Assembly: GCF_001545075.1 (NCBI RefSeq)
Contig: NZ_FCOB02000049.1
Location: 1-36,310 of the forward strand
Source: Caballeronia ptereochthonis
GTDB lineage: Bacteria > Pseudomonadota > Gammaproteobacteria > Burkholderiales > Burkholderiaceae
Direction: 5' to 3'
DNA: 36,310 nucleotides
In this document: in pieces, positions 25,268 through 34,439 of the stretch
Layout: each line of letters starts with the position of its first letter
Numbering within the stretch: position 1 is the first letter of the stretch
Notes under the pieces: generated by a model
Told to the model about the DNA's origin: nothing
Seen by the model: only the letters and a program-made list of their open reading frames with translations
Databases searched by the model: none
Position numbers and translations under genes: made by a program

Positions 25268-26521
25268 ATGAGTTACCAACAAGCACTGAGCGGTCTGGGC
25301 GCGGCGTCGAGCGACCTCGATGTGATCGGCAACAACATCGCGAACGCGAACACCGTCGGCTTCAAGCAGGGCGCGGCGCAGTTCGCGGACATGTACGCGA
25401 GCTCGATGGCCACCGCCGTCAGCAACCAGATCGGCATCGGCACGCGTCTTGCCGAAGTGCAGCAGCAGTTCTCGCAAGGCACGATCACCACGACCAACCA
25501 GGCGCTCGACGTCGCGATCAACGGCAACGGCTTCTATCAGCTGTCGAACAACGGCTCGGCCGTGTATTCGCGCAACGGCGTGTTCCATCTCGACGACAAC
25601 GGCAACATCGTCAACTCGGCGGGCCTGCAGCTGATGGGCTATGCCGCGGATTCGGGCGGCGTCGTCAACAGCGCGAGCACGGTGCCGCTCACGGTGCCGA
25701 CGGCGAACATCGCGCCGACCGCGACCAAGACGATCACCGCCGCGTTCAACCTGAACTCGCAGGACGACAACAAGACGGCCGCCGACTTCAATCCGACGGA
25801 CGGCAACACGTACAACGCGTCCACCTCGGTGGATGTATACGACACGCTCGGCGGCACGCAGAAAGTCTCCGTCTACTTCACGAAGTCGGCCACGGGCACG
25901 TGGGAAGCCTTCGCGGGTTACGGCGATCCGGTCACGCAGCAGACCGATCTCGGCGCGGTCACCTTCGATGCGTCGGGCAATCTCAACTCCACCACCGCGA
26001 GCACGACGGGCAGCGTGACCTCCCCGAAAACGGGCCAGTTCACCTTCACGATTCCCAATGGCGCGGACAACGGCGCCACCACGCAGACGCTCACGCTGAA
26101 CCTCGCCGGCACGACGCAGTACGGCGCGAAGAGCGGCCTCACGAACCTGCATCAGGACGGCAACAGCACGGGCGAGCTGACGGGTTTCACGGTCGGCACG
26201 GACGGCATGCTGACGGGCAACTACTCGAACGGCGAAACGAAGGCGCTCGGCCAAATCGCGATCGCCAACTTCAACAACCAGAACGGCCTGCAGAACCTGG
26301 GCGGCAACGTGTACGCGCAAACCGCCGCTTCCGGCGCGCCGCAGGTGTCCGTGCCGGGCTCGACCAACCACGGCACGCTGCAGGGCGGCGCGGTGGAAAA
26401 CTCCAACGTCGACCTGACGAGCGAGCTCGTGAACCTGATCACCGCGCAGCGCAACTATCAGGCGAACGCGCAGACGATCAAGACGCAGCAGACCGTCGAC
26501 CAGACGCTGATCAACCTGTAA
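25268..26521 (+). CDS. flgE: Flagellar hook protein FlgE
   Basis: A 417-aa hook subunit. N-terminus SYQQALSGLGAASSDLDVIG then NNIANANTVGFKQG is the rod/hook signature. The variable D1/D2 region lies at about 100-340. The C-terminal coiled region contains ENSNVDLTSELVNLITAQRN, then YQANAQTIKTQQTVDQTLIN. A TTG at 25256 is in frame, but TTGGAG there is the ribosome site, so ATG 25268 is the start. Normal length. Confidence 0.97.
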   Translation: MSYQQALSGLGAASSDLDVIGNNIANANTVGFKQGAAQFADMYASSMATAVSNQIGIGTRLAEVQQQFSQGTITTTNQALDVAINGNGFYQLSNNGSAVYSRNGVFHLDDNGNIVNSAGLQLMGYAADSGGVVNSASTVPLTVPTANIAPTATKTITAAFNLNSQDDNKTAADFNPTDGNTYNASTSVDVYDTLGGTQKVSVYFTKSATGTWEAFAGYGDPVTQQTDLGAVTFDASGNLNSTTASTTGSVTSPKTGQFTFTIPNGADNGATTQTLTLNLAGTTQYGAKSGLTNLHQDGNSTGELTGFTVGTDGMLTGNYSNGETKALGQIAIANFNNQNGLQNLGGNVYAQTAASGAPQVSVPGSTNHGTLQGGAVENSNVDLTSELVNLITAQRNYQANAQTIKTQQTVDQTLINL

Positions 26522-26558
26522 GCATCGTCCGCACGCATAGGCAAGAAGGAAGCGATTC

Positions 26559-27311
26559 ATGGACCGTCTGATCTACACCGCGATGACCGGCGCAAGCCAG
26601 GCGCTCGAGCAGCAGGCCGTCGTGGCGAACAACCTCGCGAACGCGTCGACCACGGGTTTCAAGGCGCAGCTCGCGGCGTTCCGCCAGGTGCCGATGTCGT
26701 TCGAAGACCAGTCCGCCGATGGCACGACGCGCACTTTCGTGCTGTCGTCCACGCCGAACGCGGACTACTCGGCAGGCCCGATCCAGCAGACGGGTAATCC
26801 GCTCGATGTCGCGATCCAGGGCCCCGGCTGGCTGTCCGTGCAGGCGGCGGACGGCAGCGAGGCGTACACGCGCGCGGGCAACCTGCACGTGGATCAGAAC
26901 GGCCAGCTCGTCACGGCGAACAATCTGCCGGTGCTCGGCGGCGGCGGTCCGCTGTCGATCCCGCCGGGCGCGGAAGTGACGGTCGGCAAGGACGGCACGA
27001 TCTCCGCGCTGATTCCGGGCGACCCGCCGACGGCGATTGCGGTCGTGGATCAGCTGAAGCTCGTGAATCCCGATCCGGCGACGCTTTCGCGCGGCGACGA
27101 CGGGCTCTTCCGCACCGCGACCGGCGACCCCGCCGATGCGGACCCGAACGTCGTCGTGGCCGGCGGTGCGCTCGAAGGCAGCAACGTGAACCCGGTCTCC
27201 GCGATGGTCTCGATGATCACCAACGCCCGGCAATTCCAGATGCAGACAAAGCTGATGGAATCGGCCGACCAGAACGAACAGTCGGCCAACAAGCTGCTGA
27301 ACTTCAGCTAA
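26559..27311 (+). CDS. flgF: Flagellar proximal rod protein FlgF
   Basis: A 250-aa rod protein. MDRLIYTAMTGASQALEQQA and VVANNLANASTTGFKAQLAA at the N-terminus, and GSNVNPVSAMVSMITNARQF at the C-terminus, mark the FlgF subgroup. GGAAG lies before the ATG. Between flgE (37 bp) and flgG (33 bp). Confidence 0.96.
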   Translation: MDRLIYTAMTGASQALEQQAVVANNLANASTTGFKAQLAAFRQVPMSFEDQSADGTTRTFVLSSTPNADYSAGPIQQTGNPLDVAIQGPGWLSVQAADGSEAYTRAGNLHVDQNGQLVTANNLPVLGGGGPLSIPPGAEVTVGKDGTISALIPGDPPTAIAVVDQLKLVNPDPATLSRGDDGLFRTATGDPADADPNVVVAGGALEGSNVNPVSAMVSMITNARQFQMQTKLMESADQNEQSANKLLNFS

Positions 27312-27344
27312 GCGGCGAACCCAGGACACAGGAAACATACGGAT

Positions 27345-28133
27345 ATGAATCGCTCTCTCTACATCGCCGCGACCGGCATGAATGCGCAGCAGGCGCAAAT
27401 GGATGTCATCTCGAACAATCTCGCCAACGTGAGCACGAACGGCTTCAAGGGCTCGCGCGCGGTGTTCGAGGATCTCCTGTATCAGACCACGCGCCAGCCG
27501 GGCGCCAATTCGACGCAGCAGACCGAGCTCGCCTCGGGCGTCCAGCTCGGCACTGGCGTCCAGCAGGTCGCCACCGAGCGCCTCTATACGCAGGGCAACC
27601 TGCAGCAGACCGGCAACTCGAAGGACGTCGCGATCAACGGCCAAGGTTTCTTCCAGGTGACGATGCCCGACGGCACGACCGCCTACACCCGCGACGGCTC
27701 GTTCCAGACCAACGCGCAAGGCCAGCTCGTCACGTCGAGCGGCTACCAGTTGAACCCGGCGATCACGATTCCCCAGAACGCGACGTCGATCACGATCGGC
27801 TCGGACGGCACGGTGTCGATCACGCAACCGAGCAGCACGGCCAACACGACGGTCGGCGCGATCCAGCTCGCGACCTTCATCAACCCGGCCGGTCTCGAAG
27901 CGCGCGGCGAAAACCTGTTCTCCGAGACGGGCAGCTCGGGCGCGCCGAACGTGTCGCAGCCGGGCCTGAACGGCGCGGGCTCGCTTCAGCAAGGCTATGT
28001 GGAGGCGTCGAACGTGAACGTCGTGCAGGAGCTGGTCAACATGATCCAGACCCAGCGCGCCTACGAGATCAACAGCAAGGCCGTGACCACGTCCGACCAG
28101 ATGCTGCAGACGCTCTCGCAGATGCAGGTTTGA
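27345..28133 (+). CDS. flgG: Flagellar distal rod protein FlgG
   Basis: A 262-aa distal rod protein. MNRSLYIAATGMNAQQAQMD and NNLANVSTNGFKGSRAVFED are near-invariant in FlgG. The C-terminus carries GYVEASNVNVVQELVNMIQT and QRAYEINSKAVTTSDQMLQT. AGGAAA lies before the ATG. The stop abuts the flgH reading frame. Confidence 0.98.
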   Translation: MNRSLYIAATGMNAQQAQMDVISNNLANVSTNGFKGSRAVFEDLLYQTTRQPGANSTQQTELASGVQLGTGVQQVATERLYTQGNLQQTGNSKDVAINGQGFFQVTMPDGTTAYTRDGSFQTNAQGQLVTSSGYQLNPAITIPQNATSITIGSDGTVSITQPSSTANTTVGAIQLATFINPAGLEARGENLFSETGSSGAPNVSQPGLNGAGSLQQGYVEASNVNVVQELVNMIQTQRAYEINSKAVTTSDQMLQTLSQMQV

Positions 28134-28159
28134 AGTCACGCTTAACCAGAGTCACCAAG

Positions 28160-28855
28160 ATGTCGCCCACCAGATTCTTCGCACAGGCTTCGCGCCTTGC
28201 CTCGCTGGCCGTGCTCGGCGCGGCGGTCGCCGCGTGCGGCCTCGTGCCGAAAGAGCCGATCGTCCAGCAGCCGATGACCGCGCGTCCGCCGCAGCCGCCC
28301 GTCGGCACGCGTTCGCCCGGCGCGATCTACAACGCGGGCTACGCGGGCCGGCCGCTGTTCGAAGACCAGCGGCCGCGCAATGTCGGCGACATCCTGACCA
28401 TCGTGATCTCGGAAAACGTCAACGCGACGAAGTCGTCCGCGGCGAACACCAACCGCGGCAGCAACGCTTCGTTTGCGGTGCCGACGACGCCGGGCATCTT
28501 CGGCGGCCTCTTCAACAACACGAACCTGTCGGCCACCGGCGCCAACAAGTTCACGGCGACGGGCGGCGCGAGCGCGGCCAACACGTTCAGCGGCACGCTG
28601 ACCGTCACCGTGACGGAAGTCCTGCCCAACGGCAATCTGATGGTGAGCGGCGAGAAGCAGATGCTCATCAACCAGGGCAACGAATTCGTGCGCTTCTCGG
28701 GCGTCGTCAACCCGACGACCATTTCGGGCAGCAACACCGTGTTCTCCACCCAAGTCGCCGACGCGAAGATCGAATACTCGGCGAAGGGTTACATCGACGA
28801 AGCGCAGAACATGGGCTGGCTGCAGCGCTTCTTCCTCAACGTCGCGCCGTTCTGA
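28160..28855 (+). CDS. flgH: Flagellar L-ring lipoprotein FlgH
   Basis: A 231-aa outer-membrane ring protein. The signal peptide ends in a lipobox-like AVAAC (Cys26 counted from ATG 28160), followed by GLVPKEPIV. Conserved parts include PLFEDQRPRNVGDILTIVIS, NTFSGTLTVTVTEVLPNGNL, MVSGEKQMLINQGNEFVRFS and GYIDEAQNMGWLQRFFLNV. The frame is open from TTG 28130, which overlaps the flgG stop, and this could be the start with ten more residues. Neither has a strong ribosome site, and ATG 28160 gives the tidier signal peptide. Confidence 0.93.
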   Translation: MSPTRFFAQASRLASLAVLGAAVAACGLVPKEPIVQQPMTARPPQPPVGTRSPGAIYNAGYAGRPLFEDQRPRNVGDILTIVISENVNATKSSAANTNRGSNASFAVPTTPGIFGGLFNNTNLSATGANKFTATGGASAANTFSGTLTVTVTEVLPNGNLMVSGEKQMLINQGNEFVRFSGVVNPTTISGSNTVFSTQVADAKIEYSAKGYIDEAQNMGWLQRFFLNVAPF

Positions 28856-28857
28856 TC

Positions 28858-29985
28858 ATGAATTCGCTTCTTCGCTTCGTTTCGCTCTCGCTCGCGGCCG
28901 TTCTCGTGGCGCTCGGCTCCGCGCCGCCCGCGCACGCCGAGCGCCTGAAAGACCTCGTCTCGTTCCAGGGCGTGCGCGACAATCCGCTGATCGGCTACGG
29001 TCTCGTCGTCGGCCTCGACGGCACCGGCGACCAGACGATGCAGACGCCGTTCACGACACAGAGCCTGACCAACATGCTCGGCAACCTGGGCATCACCGTG
29101 AACCCTTCGACGACGCAGAACATGCAGCTGAAGAACGTCGCCGCCGTGATGGTGACCGCGACACTGCCGCCGTTCGCGCGGCCGGGCGAAGCGATCGACG
29201 TGACGGTCTCCTCGCTCGGCAACGCGAAGAGCCTGCGCGGCGGCACGCTGCTGATGTCGCCGCTGAAGGGCGCGGACGGCCAGGTGTACGCGATGGCGCA
29301 GGGCAATCTCGTCGTCGGCGGTGCGGGCGCGAGCGCGAACGGCAGCAAGGTGCAGGTGAACCAGCTTGCGGTGGGCCGCATCTCGGGCGGCGGGATCGTC
29401 GAGCGCGCGGTGCCGACGGCGCTGCAGCAGCAGGGCGGCGTCATGCAGATGGAACTGCGCGAGATGGATTTCGACACGACGCAACGGATCGTCGCGGCGA
29501 TCAACAACCAGTTCGGCATGGGCACGGCGCTCGCGCTCGACGGCCGCACGATTCAACTGCGCGCGCCGCAGGACGCGAGCGAGCAGGTGTCGTTCATGGC
29601 GCAGCTGCAGAACATCGACGTGCGTCCGGCTCAGGCCGCCGCGAAGGTGATCCTGAACGCGCGCACCGGCTCGATCGTGATGAACCAGATGGTCACGCTG
29701 CAGAACTGCGCGGTCGCGCACGGCAATCTCTCGGTCGTCATCAACACGAAGACGGCGGTGAGCCAGCCGGGCGCGTTCTCGAACGGCCAGACTGTGGCGG
29801 CGAAGGAGTCGTCGATTCAGCTGAAGCAGGACAGCGGCGCGCTCAAGATGCTCAGCGCGGGCGCGAATCTCGCCGATGTCGTGAAGGCGCTGAACGCGCT
29901 CGGCGCGACGCCGGCGGATCTCATCTCGATTCTCCAGTCGATGAAGGCCGCGGGCGCGCTGCGCGCCGACCTCGAAATCATCTAA
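28858..29985 (+). CDS. flgI: Flagellar P-ring protein FlgI
   Basis: A 375-aa periplasmic ring protein. The Sec signal ends in APPAHA (about residue 26), followed by ERLKDLVSFQGVRDNPLIGY and GLVVGLDGTGDQT, which are highly conserved. Later LKNVAAVMVTATLPPFARPG and the C-terminal helix ADLVDVVKALNALGATPADLI-type region (from about 345) are also typical. ATG 28858 is 2 nt after the flgH stop. It needs FlgA (encoded divergently) for assembly. Confidence 0.97.
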   Translation: MNSLLRFVSLSLAAVLVALGSAPPAHAERLKDLVSFQGVRDNPLIGYGLVVGLDGTGDQTMQTPFTTQSLTNMLGNLGITVNPSTTQNMQLKNVAAVMVTATLPPFARPGEAIDVTVSSLGNAKSLRGGTLLMSPLKGADGQVYAMAQGNLVVGGAGASANGSKVQVNQLAVGRISGGGIVERAVPTALQQQGGVMQMELREMDFDTTQRIVAAINNQFGMGTALALDGRTIQLRAPQDASEQVSFMAQLQNIDVRPAQAAAKVILNARTGSIVMNQMVTLQNCAVAHGNLSVVINTKTAVSQPGAFSNGQTVAAKESSIQLKQDSGALKMLSAGANLADVVKALNALGATPADLISILQSMKAAGALRADLEII

Positions 29986-29998
29986 GGAACGAAGGCTC

Positions 29999-31039
29999 AT
30001 GAACTCGAATACGAGCGGCATCGCCAGCGCTGCGCTGGCATCGACCGATACGACGAGCGGCTTCTCGAATCTGTCGAACCGCTTCGCACTCGACACGCAG
30101 GGCTTCGATGCGCTGCGCGCGCAGGCCAACACGAATCCGCAACAGGGACTGAAGGAAGCCGCCAAGCAATTCGACGCGGTCTTTACGCAGATGATGCTGA
30201 AGAGCATGCGTGACGCGACGCCTTCGGACAGCCCGTTCGAATCGAACGATACGAAGTCGTTCACGTCGATGCTCGATCAGCAGTTGTCGCAGCAGATGTC
30301 GTCGAAGGGCATCGGCGTCGCGGACATGATGTTGAAGCAGCTCATGCGCAACGCGGGCGGCAAGGCCGGCGCGAACGGCACGGGCGGCGCCAACGCGATG
30401 AACGCGCTCGGTGGAATGGCAGGCGGCAGCGGCGACATCGAGGCGAACGCCGGCAACCTCGCCGCGATGAACGCGATGGCGAAGGCCTATGCGGCGGCGC
30501 AGGCCAACAGGAACAACGCGTCGCTCGCCGGCAAGGGCTATTCGGCGACGGATTCGCTCGAGCCGCCCGTGCGCGGCAACGGTTCGGACAAGGTCAACGC
30601 GTTCGTCGACCGGCTCGCCGTGCCGGCGCAGGCCGCGAGCGCCGCGACGGGCATTCCGGCGCGCTTCATCATCGGGCAGGCGGCGCTCGAATCCGGCTGG
30701 GGCAAGCGCGAGATCAAGACCGCGAACGGCGCGACGAGCCACAACATCTTCGGCATCAAGGCGACCAAAGACTGGACCGGCAAGACCGTTGATTCCGTCA
30801 CGACGGAATACGTGAACGGCCGCCCGCAGAAGGTCGTGGAGCGTTTCCGCGCGTACGATTCGTACGAGGAAGCGCTTACCGATTACGCGAGCGTGATCAA
30901 GAACAACCCGCGCTACGCGCCGGTGGTTCAGGCCTCGCGCGATGTCGCGGGCTTCGCCCACGGCATGCAGAAGGCGGGCTACGCGACCGATCCGCAGTAC
31001 GCGAAGAAGCTCATTTCGATCATGCGCCAGATTGTCTGA
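29999..31039 (+). CDS. flgJ: Rod-cap / peptidoglycan hydrolase FlgJ
   Basis: A 346-aa dual-domain protein. The N-terminal rod-binding domain (about 30-125) includes KEAAKQFDAVFTQMMLKSMR. A Gly/Ala/Asn-rich linker (about 125-185) follows. The C-terminal glucosaminidase domain contains FIIGQAALESGWGKREIK with catalytic Glu231, then NIFGIKA and FRAYDSYEEALTDYASVI. It scaffolds rod assembly and cuts the peptidoglycan for the rod. AAGGAACG lies before ATG 29999. Last gene of the flgB operon. Confidence 0.96.
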   Translation: MNSNTSGIASAALASTDTTSGFSNLSNRFALDTQGFDALRAQANTNPQQGLKEAAKQFDAVFTQMMLKSMRDATPSDSPFESNDTKSFTSMLDQQLSQQMSSKGIGVADMMLKQLMRNAGGKAGANGTGGANAMNALGGMAGGSGDIEANAGNLAAMNAMAKAYAAAQANRNNASLAGKGYSATDSLEPPVRGNGSDKVNAFVDRLAVPAQAASAATGIPARFIIGQAALESGWGKREIKTANGATSHNIFGIKATKDWTGKTVDSVTTEYVNGRPQKVVERFRAYDSYEEALTDYASVIKNNPRYAPVVQASRDVAGFAHGMQKAGYATDPQYAKKLISIMRQIV

Positions 31040-31219
31040 CGACGGCGCCGTCGGATCGTCCTGCAATCAGCCGATGTTTGCGGCCGCCTTTTTGCTGTGG
31101 GAAGGCATCGCCCGTGCACTTCCGGCGCGCCGGGGCGCGATTGTCCGGATTCCGGGCGGTTGCAAACGTTTTACGTCGGTAGGGACGGCGCACCACATAC
31201 TTTTTACGCGGGGCAACCC

Positions 31220-31246
31220 TAAACTTTTGAAGGGGTATGCCGCTAA
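31220..31246 (+). promoter_or_regulatory. Sigma-28 promoter of the ycgR-like gene
   Basis: TAAA (31220-31223), 15 nt, then GCCGCTAA (31239-31246): exact spacing and one mismatch to the GCCGATAA consensus. It lies 80 bp before the PilZ gene and makes that gene a class III flagellar gene. The rest of 31040-31219 shows no supported gene. Confidence 0.75.
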
Positions 31247-31326
31247 CCTGAATAATCGAAGTGCCGGACCAATAGGGGTTCGGATCGACGCGCGAGGTTC
31301 GGGGGCTTGAGCGGCGCGCGTGCACA

Positions 31327-32097
31327 ATGAATACGGCTAGCACCATGAACACCAATCACAAGCATGACGTTGCCGACGAGGATATCGCACCGATCGTGGA
31401 TTTCGGCAGGCGCAATTCGCTGGAAATCGGCGTGGCGCTGCGTAATCTCGCCAATCGCGGCGACTTCCTTACGGCGCAGTATGGCGACGGGCAGATCGTC
31501 ACGCGTCTGCTCGACGTCGACGTGACGGCGCATCGCTTCACGTTCGACTGGGGCGGCGTGGCGGAGCAGAACCGGGGCGTGCTTGCATCGCAGAGGCTCG
31601 TTTTTCATGCGGCGCCGGAGGGCGTGCGCGTCGAGTTCACGACGGCCGGACCGCGCGAGACGGTGTTCGACGGACGGCCGGCATTCGAGGCGGAGTTTCC
31701 GTCGGTGCTTTATTACATGCAGCGGCGCGAGTATTTCCGCGTCGAGGCGCCGGTGCTCGATCCTTATCTTTGCACGGGCAGTTTGCCGAATGGTGAGCGG
31801 TTTCGCTTTGAAGTGCATGACCTTTCGCTCGGCGGTGTCGCGTTGCGTACGACGGACGAGCGCGTGGCGGATCTCGAGATGGGTATCGTGATTCAGGATG
31901 CCGAGCTGCATTTCAGCGCGAATGGCAAGGTTACGGTGGATATGAAGCTCGTTTCGCATCGCGAGTCGACCACGGCGAAGGGGGATCGTCGGTATACGAT
32001 CGGGTTCAAGTTCACTTCGATGCCGGGGTCGGCGGAGAATACCTTGCAGCGGCTCATCACGCAGCTCGAAATGAAGCGGCGGTCGTTGGTGAAATAG
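31327..32097 (+). CDS. ycgR: Cyclic-di-GMP flagellar brake protein YcgR
   Basis: A 256-aa protein with the N-terminal YcgR domain (about 30-125) and the C-terminal PilZ domain. The c-di-GMP binding residues are seen as RxxxR in RREYFR (Arg134, Arg138) and DxSxxG in DLSLGG (Asp165, Ser167, Gly170). When c-di-GMP is bound, YcgR contacts the flagellar stator/rotor and slows swimming. Start is ATG 31327; ATG 31345 (six codons on) is also possible, and neither has a clear ribosome site. It lies between flgJ and flgK under its own sigma-28-like promoter. Confidence 0.92.
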   Translation: MNTASTMNTNHKHDVADEDIAPIVDFGRRNSLEIGVALRNLANRGDFLTAQYGDGQIVTRLLDVDVTAHRFTFDWGGVAEQNRGVLASQRLVFHAAPEGVRVEFTTAGPRETVFDGRPAFEAEFPSVLYYMQRREYFRVEAPVLDPYLCTGSLPNGERFRFEVHDLSLGGVALRTTDERVADLEMGIVIQDAELHFSANGKVTVDMKLVSHRESTTAKGDRRYTIGFKFTSMPGSAENTLQRLITQLEMKRRSLVK

Positions 32098-32153
32098 TTT
32101 TTTTGTTCGTCTTGGCTTGCAAGGTCTTGTTCGCTTGCTTCCGTTTTCGTGGA

Positions 32154-32212
32154 ATCCTGAATTCTTAGTGGTCTACTAGCGTTGCCCCTGTGCGGGGCAA
32201 TGCTAATAGACC
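32154..32212 (+). repeat. 59-bp palindromic repeat, mini-copy of the downstream element
   Basis: From 32151 the first 48 nt match 35701-35748 with one difference. From 32170 to 32212 it forms a long imperfect hairpin: GGTCT/AGACC outside, TAGC/GCTA, and TTGCCCC/GGGGCAA around a TGTGC loop. It looks like the two termini of the larger element joined with the middle missing. Confidence 0.8.
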
Positions 32213-32247
32213 GACGCGAACACAGGCTTTCACAGAAGCCCAGCAAG

Positions 32248-32301
32248 ACAAAACCAAAACCAAAACCAAGACCAAAACCCCCGAAATAACCCCAAAACCC
32301 C
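32248..32301 (-). repeat. A/C-rich tract, telomere-like G/T repeats on the minus strand
   Basis: The plus strand is a run of ACAAAACC-type units ending in CCCCC, CCCC and CCCC blocks. On the minus strand it reads GGGGTTTTGGGG, a spacer, GGGGG, then repeated TTTTGG. The composition is unlike anything around it. G-quadruplex formation is possible but unproven. Confidence 0.6.
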
Positions 32302-32402
32302 ACGCTCTTCGTGCAATAGCCATTGCACCACTCAATCGATAATGGCCCCATCGCGACAACCGTCCAGCTTCCCCGTCGAAGCCACGACGGACAACCCGCC
32401 GC

Positions 32403-32429
32403 TCAACTTCCCCGGCAATCGGCCGATAT
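32403..32429 (+). promoter_or_regulatory. Sigma-28-like promoter of flgKL
   Basis: TCAA (32403-32406), 15 nt, then GCCGATAT (32422-32429): one mismatch in each box compared with TAAA-N15-GCCGATAA. It lies 55 bp before flgK, fitting class III expression of hook-filament junction genes. Confidence 0.65.
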
Positions 32430-32484
32430 ATAAGGCAGCCATGCGGCAGCGCCCAATCCCACGCCGCTTCACCAGGATTCACGC

Positions 32485-34428
32485 ATGTCCAACAACATCT
32501 TCGGCATTGGTCTCTCCGGTCTGAATGCGGCCCAGTGGGGCCTGACGACGACGGGACAGAACATCAGCAACGCCGCGACGCCGGGCTACACGCTCGAAAA
32601 GGTCCAGTATCAGGAGTCGTCAGGGCAGTTCACCGGTTCGGGATATCTCGGCAGCGGCGTTCAGGCAGTCACCGTCACACGTCAATACAGCCAGTACCTG
32701 ACGACGCAAGTGAACAACACGCAGGCCTCGAGCAGCGCCGCCAGCACGTACTACTCGCTCATCTCGCAGCTGAACAACCTCGTCGGCGATCCTACTCAAG
32801 GCATCGCGCAGGGTATCACCAATTACTTTTCCGGCCTGCAGTCGGTGGCGAACTCGGCAAGCAGCACCTCGGCGCGCCAGTCGCTCATGAGCAGCGCGCA
32901 GACGCTCGCCGATCAGATCAACTCGGCAGGCGCGCAATACGATCAACTGCGCCAGAGCGTCAACACGCAACTGACGAGCGCCGTCTCGCAGATCAACAGC
33001 TACGCGCAGCAGATCGCGGATCTCAACAAGCAGATCAACATCGCCAGCGCGGGAGGTCAGCAGCCGAACCAGTTGCTCGATCAGCGCGATCAACTCGTCA
33101 CGAACCTCAGTTCGATGATCGGCGTGCAAGTCGTGCCGCAGGACGGCAACTACAACGTGTTCATCGGCAACGGGCAGCCGCTCGTCGTCGGCAATACGCA
33201 ATACGGCTTGCAGGCTGTGCCTTCGTCGTCCGACCCGAGCGAGCTCACCGTCGCGTTCCAGAGTCGCGACGGCTCGACGCAGACGCCCGCGACGACGCAA
33301 TACATCGACAACTCGGCGCTCACGGGCGGCGTCGTCGGCGGTCTCATCGACTTCCGCACGCAGACGCTCGATCCGGCGCAAGCGCAACTCGGCGCCGTCG
33401 CGACGAGCTTCGCCACGCAACTCAACGACCAGAACAAGCTCGGCCTCGACCTCAACGGCGTCCAGGGCGGCGACCTCTTCGCGACGAGCAATCCGACCAT
33501 CCTGGCCAACGCGCGCAACAAGAGCACAGGCACGCTGACCGCGTCGATCGCCGATGGCACGCAGCCGCCGGCCAACGATTTCACCGTCAGCTACGACGGC
33601 AGCCAGTACACGGTGACGGACCCGGCGAGCGGCCAGAAGCTCGGCACCATCGATCCCGCAGTCGGGAACGCCACGATCAACGGACTGAACATCGACGTGT
33701 CGGGCCTGACCGATGTGCAGAAGGGCGACTCGTTCACGATCCAGCCGACGCGCGGCGCGCTCGACGCCTTCAGGCTCACGACGAGCAACGGCGCGGCGAT
33801 CGCGGCGGCGTCGCCCGCGGTGACCTCGGCCGCGAGCACGAACACCGGCACGGCCTCGATTTCGTCGGCGACGGTGTCGAGCGGCTACTCGATGACGTCC
33901 GACATCCAGCTGACGTACAACGCGTCGGCGGGCGGCTTCACGTCGAACGTCCCGGTGACCGTCGGCGGAACGAACTACGCCGTCGGCACGACCATTCCGT
34001 ACAGTGCGTCGACGGGCATGACGATCGTGTCGAACGGCGTCTCCGCCACGGTTAGCGGCACGCCGAAAGACAGCGACGTGTTCAGCATCGCGCAGAACAA
34101 GGGCGGTACGAGCGACGGCAGCAACGCGCTGGCGATGTCCAACCTGGTTTCGTCGAAGTCGCTCAACGGCGGCACCGACACGCTGACGAGTTCTTACGCG
34201 AACTACGTGAACACCATCGGCAACCAGACCAATCAGCTCAAGGCGACGAGCTCGGCGCAGACCGCGCTCCTCTCTCAGGCGACCACGGCGCAGCAATCGG
34301 TGCAGGGCGTGAATCTGAACGAGGAAGCGGCGAACCTGATTCAGTATCAGCAGCTTTACCAGGCGAACAGCAAGGTGATCCAGACCGCCGCGACGCTGTT
34401 CCAGTCGCTGCTCGGCATGTTCAACTGA
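32485..34428 (+). CDS. flgK: Hook-filament junction protein FlgK (HAP1)
   Basis: A 647-aa junction protein. The N-terminus NNIFGIGLSGLNAAQWGLTT and TGQNISNAATPGYTLEKVQY carry the rod/hook-family signature in FlgK form. A long helical section (about 100-220) and a Ser/Thr/Gly-rich variable middle follow. The C-terminus SVQGVNLNEEAANLIQYQQL then YQANSKVIQTAATLFQSLLG is the FlgN-binding and assembly end. AGGA lies before the ATG. It starts a flgKL unit separate from flgB-J. FlgN, its chaperone, is encoded at 20854-21288. Confidence 0.96.
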   Translation: MSNNIFGIGLSGLNAAQWGLTTTGQNISNAATPGYTLEKVQYQESSGQFTGSGYLGSGVQAVTVTRQYSQYLTTQVNNTQASSSAASTYYSLISQLNNLVGDPTQGIAQGITNYFSGLQSVANSASSTSARQSLMSSAQTLADQINSAGAQYDQLRQSVNTQLTSAVSQINSYAQQIADLNKQINIASAGGQQPNQLLDQRDQLVTNLSSMIGVQVVPQDGNYNVFIGNGQPLVVGNTQYGLQAVPSSSDPSELTVAFQSRDGSTQTPATTQYIDNSALTGGVVGGLIDFRTQTLDPAQAQLGAVATSFATQLNDQNKLGLDLNGVQGGDLFATSNPTILANARNKSTGTLTASIADGTQPPANDFTVSYDGSQYTVTDPASGQKLGTIDPAVGNATINGLNIDVSGLTDVQKGDSFTIQPTRGALDAFRLTTSNGAAIAAASPAVTSAASTNTGTASISSATVSSGYSMTSDIQLTYNASAGGFTSNVPVTVGGTNYAVGTTIPYSASTGMTIVSNGVSATVSGTPKDSDVFSIAQNKGGTSDGSNALAMSNLVSSKSLNGGTDTLTSSYANYVNTIGNQTNQLKATSSAQTALLSQATTAQQSVQGVNLNEEAANLIQYQQLYQANSKVIQTAATLFQSLLGMFN

Positions 34429-34439
34429 GGCAAATCGCG

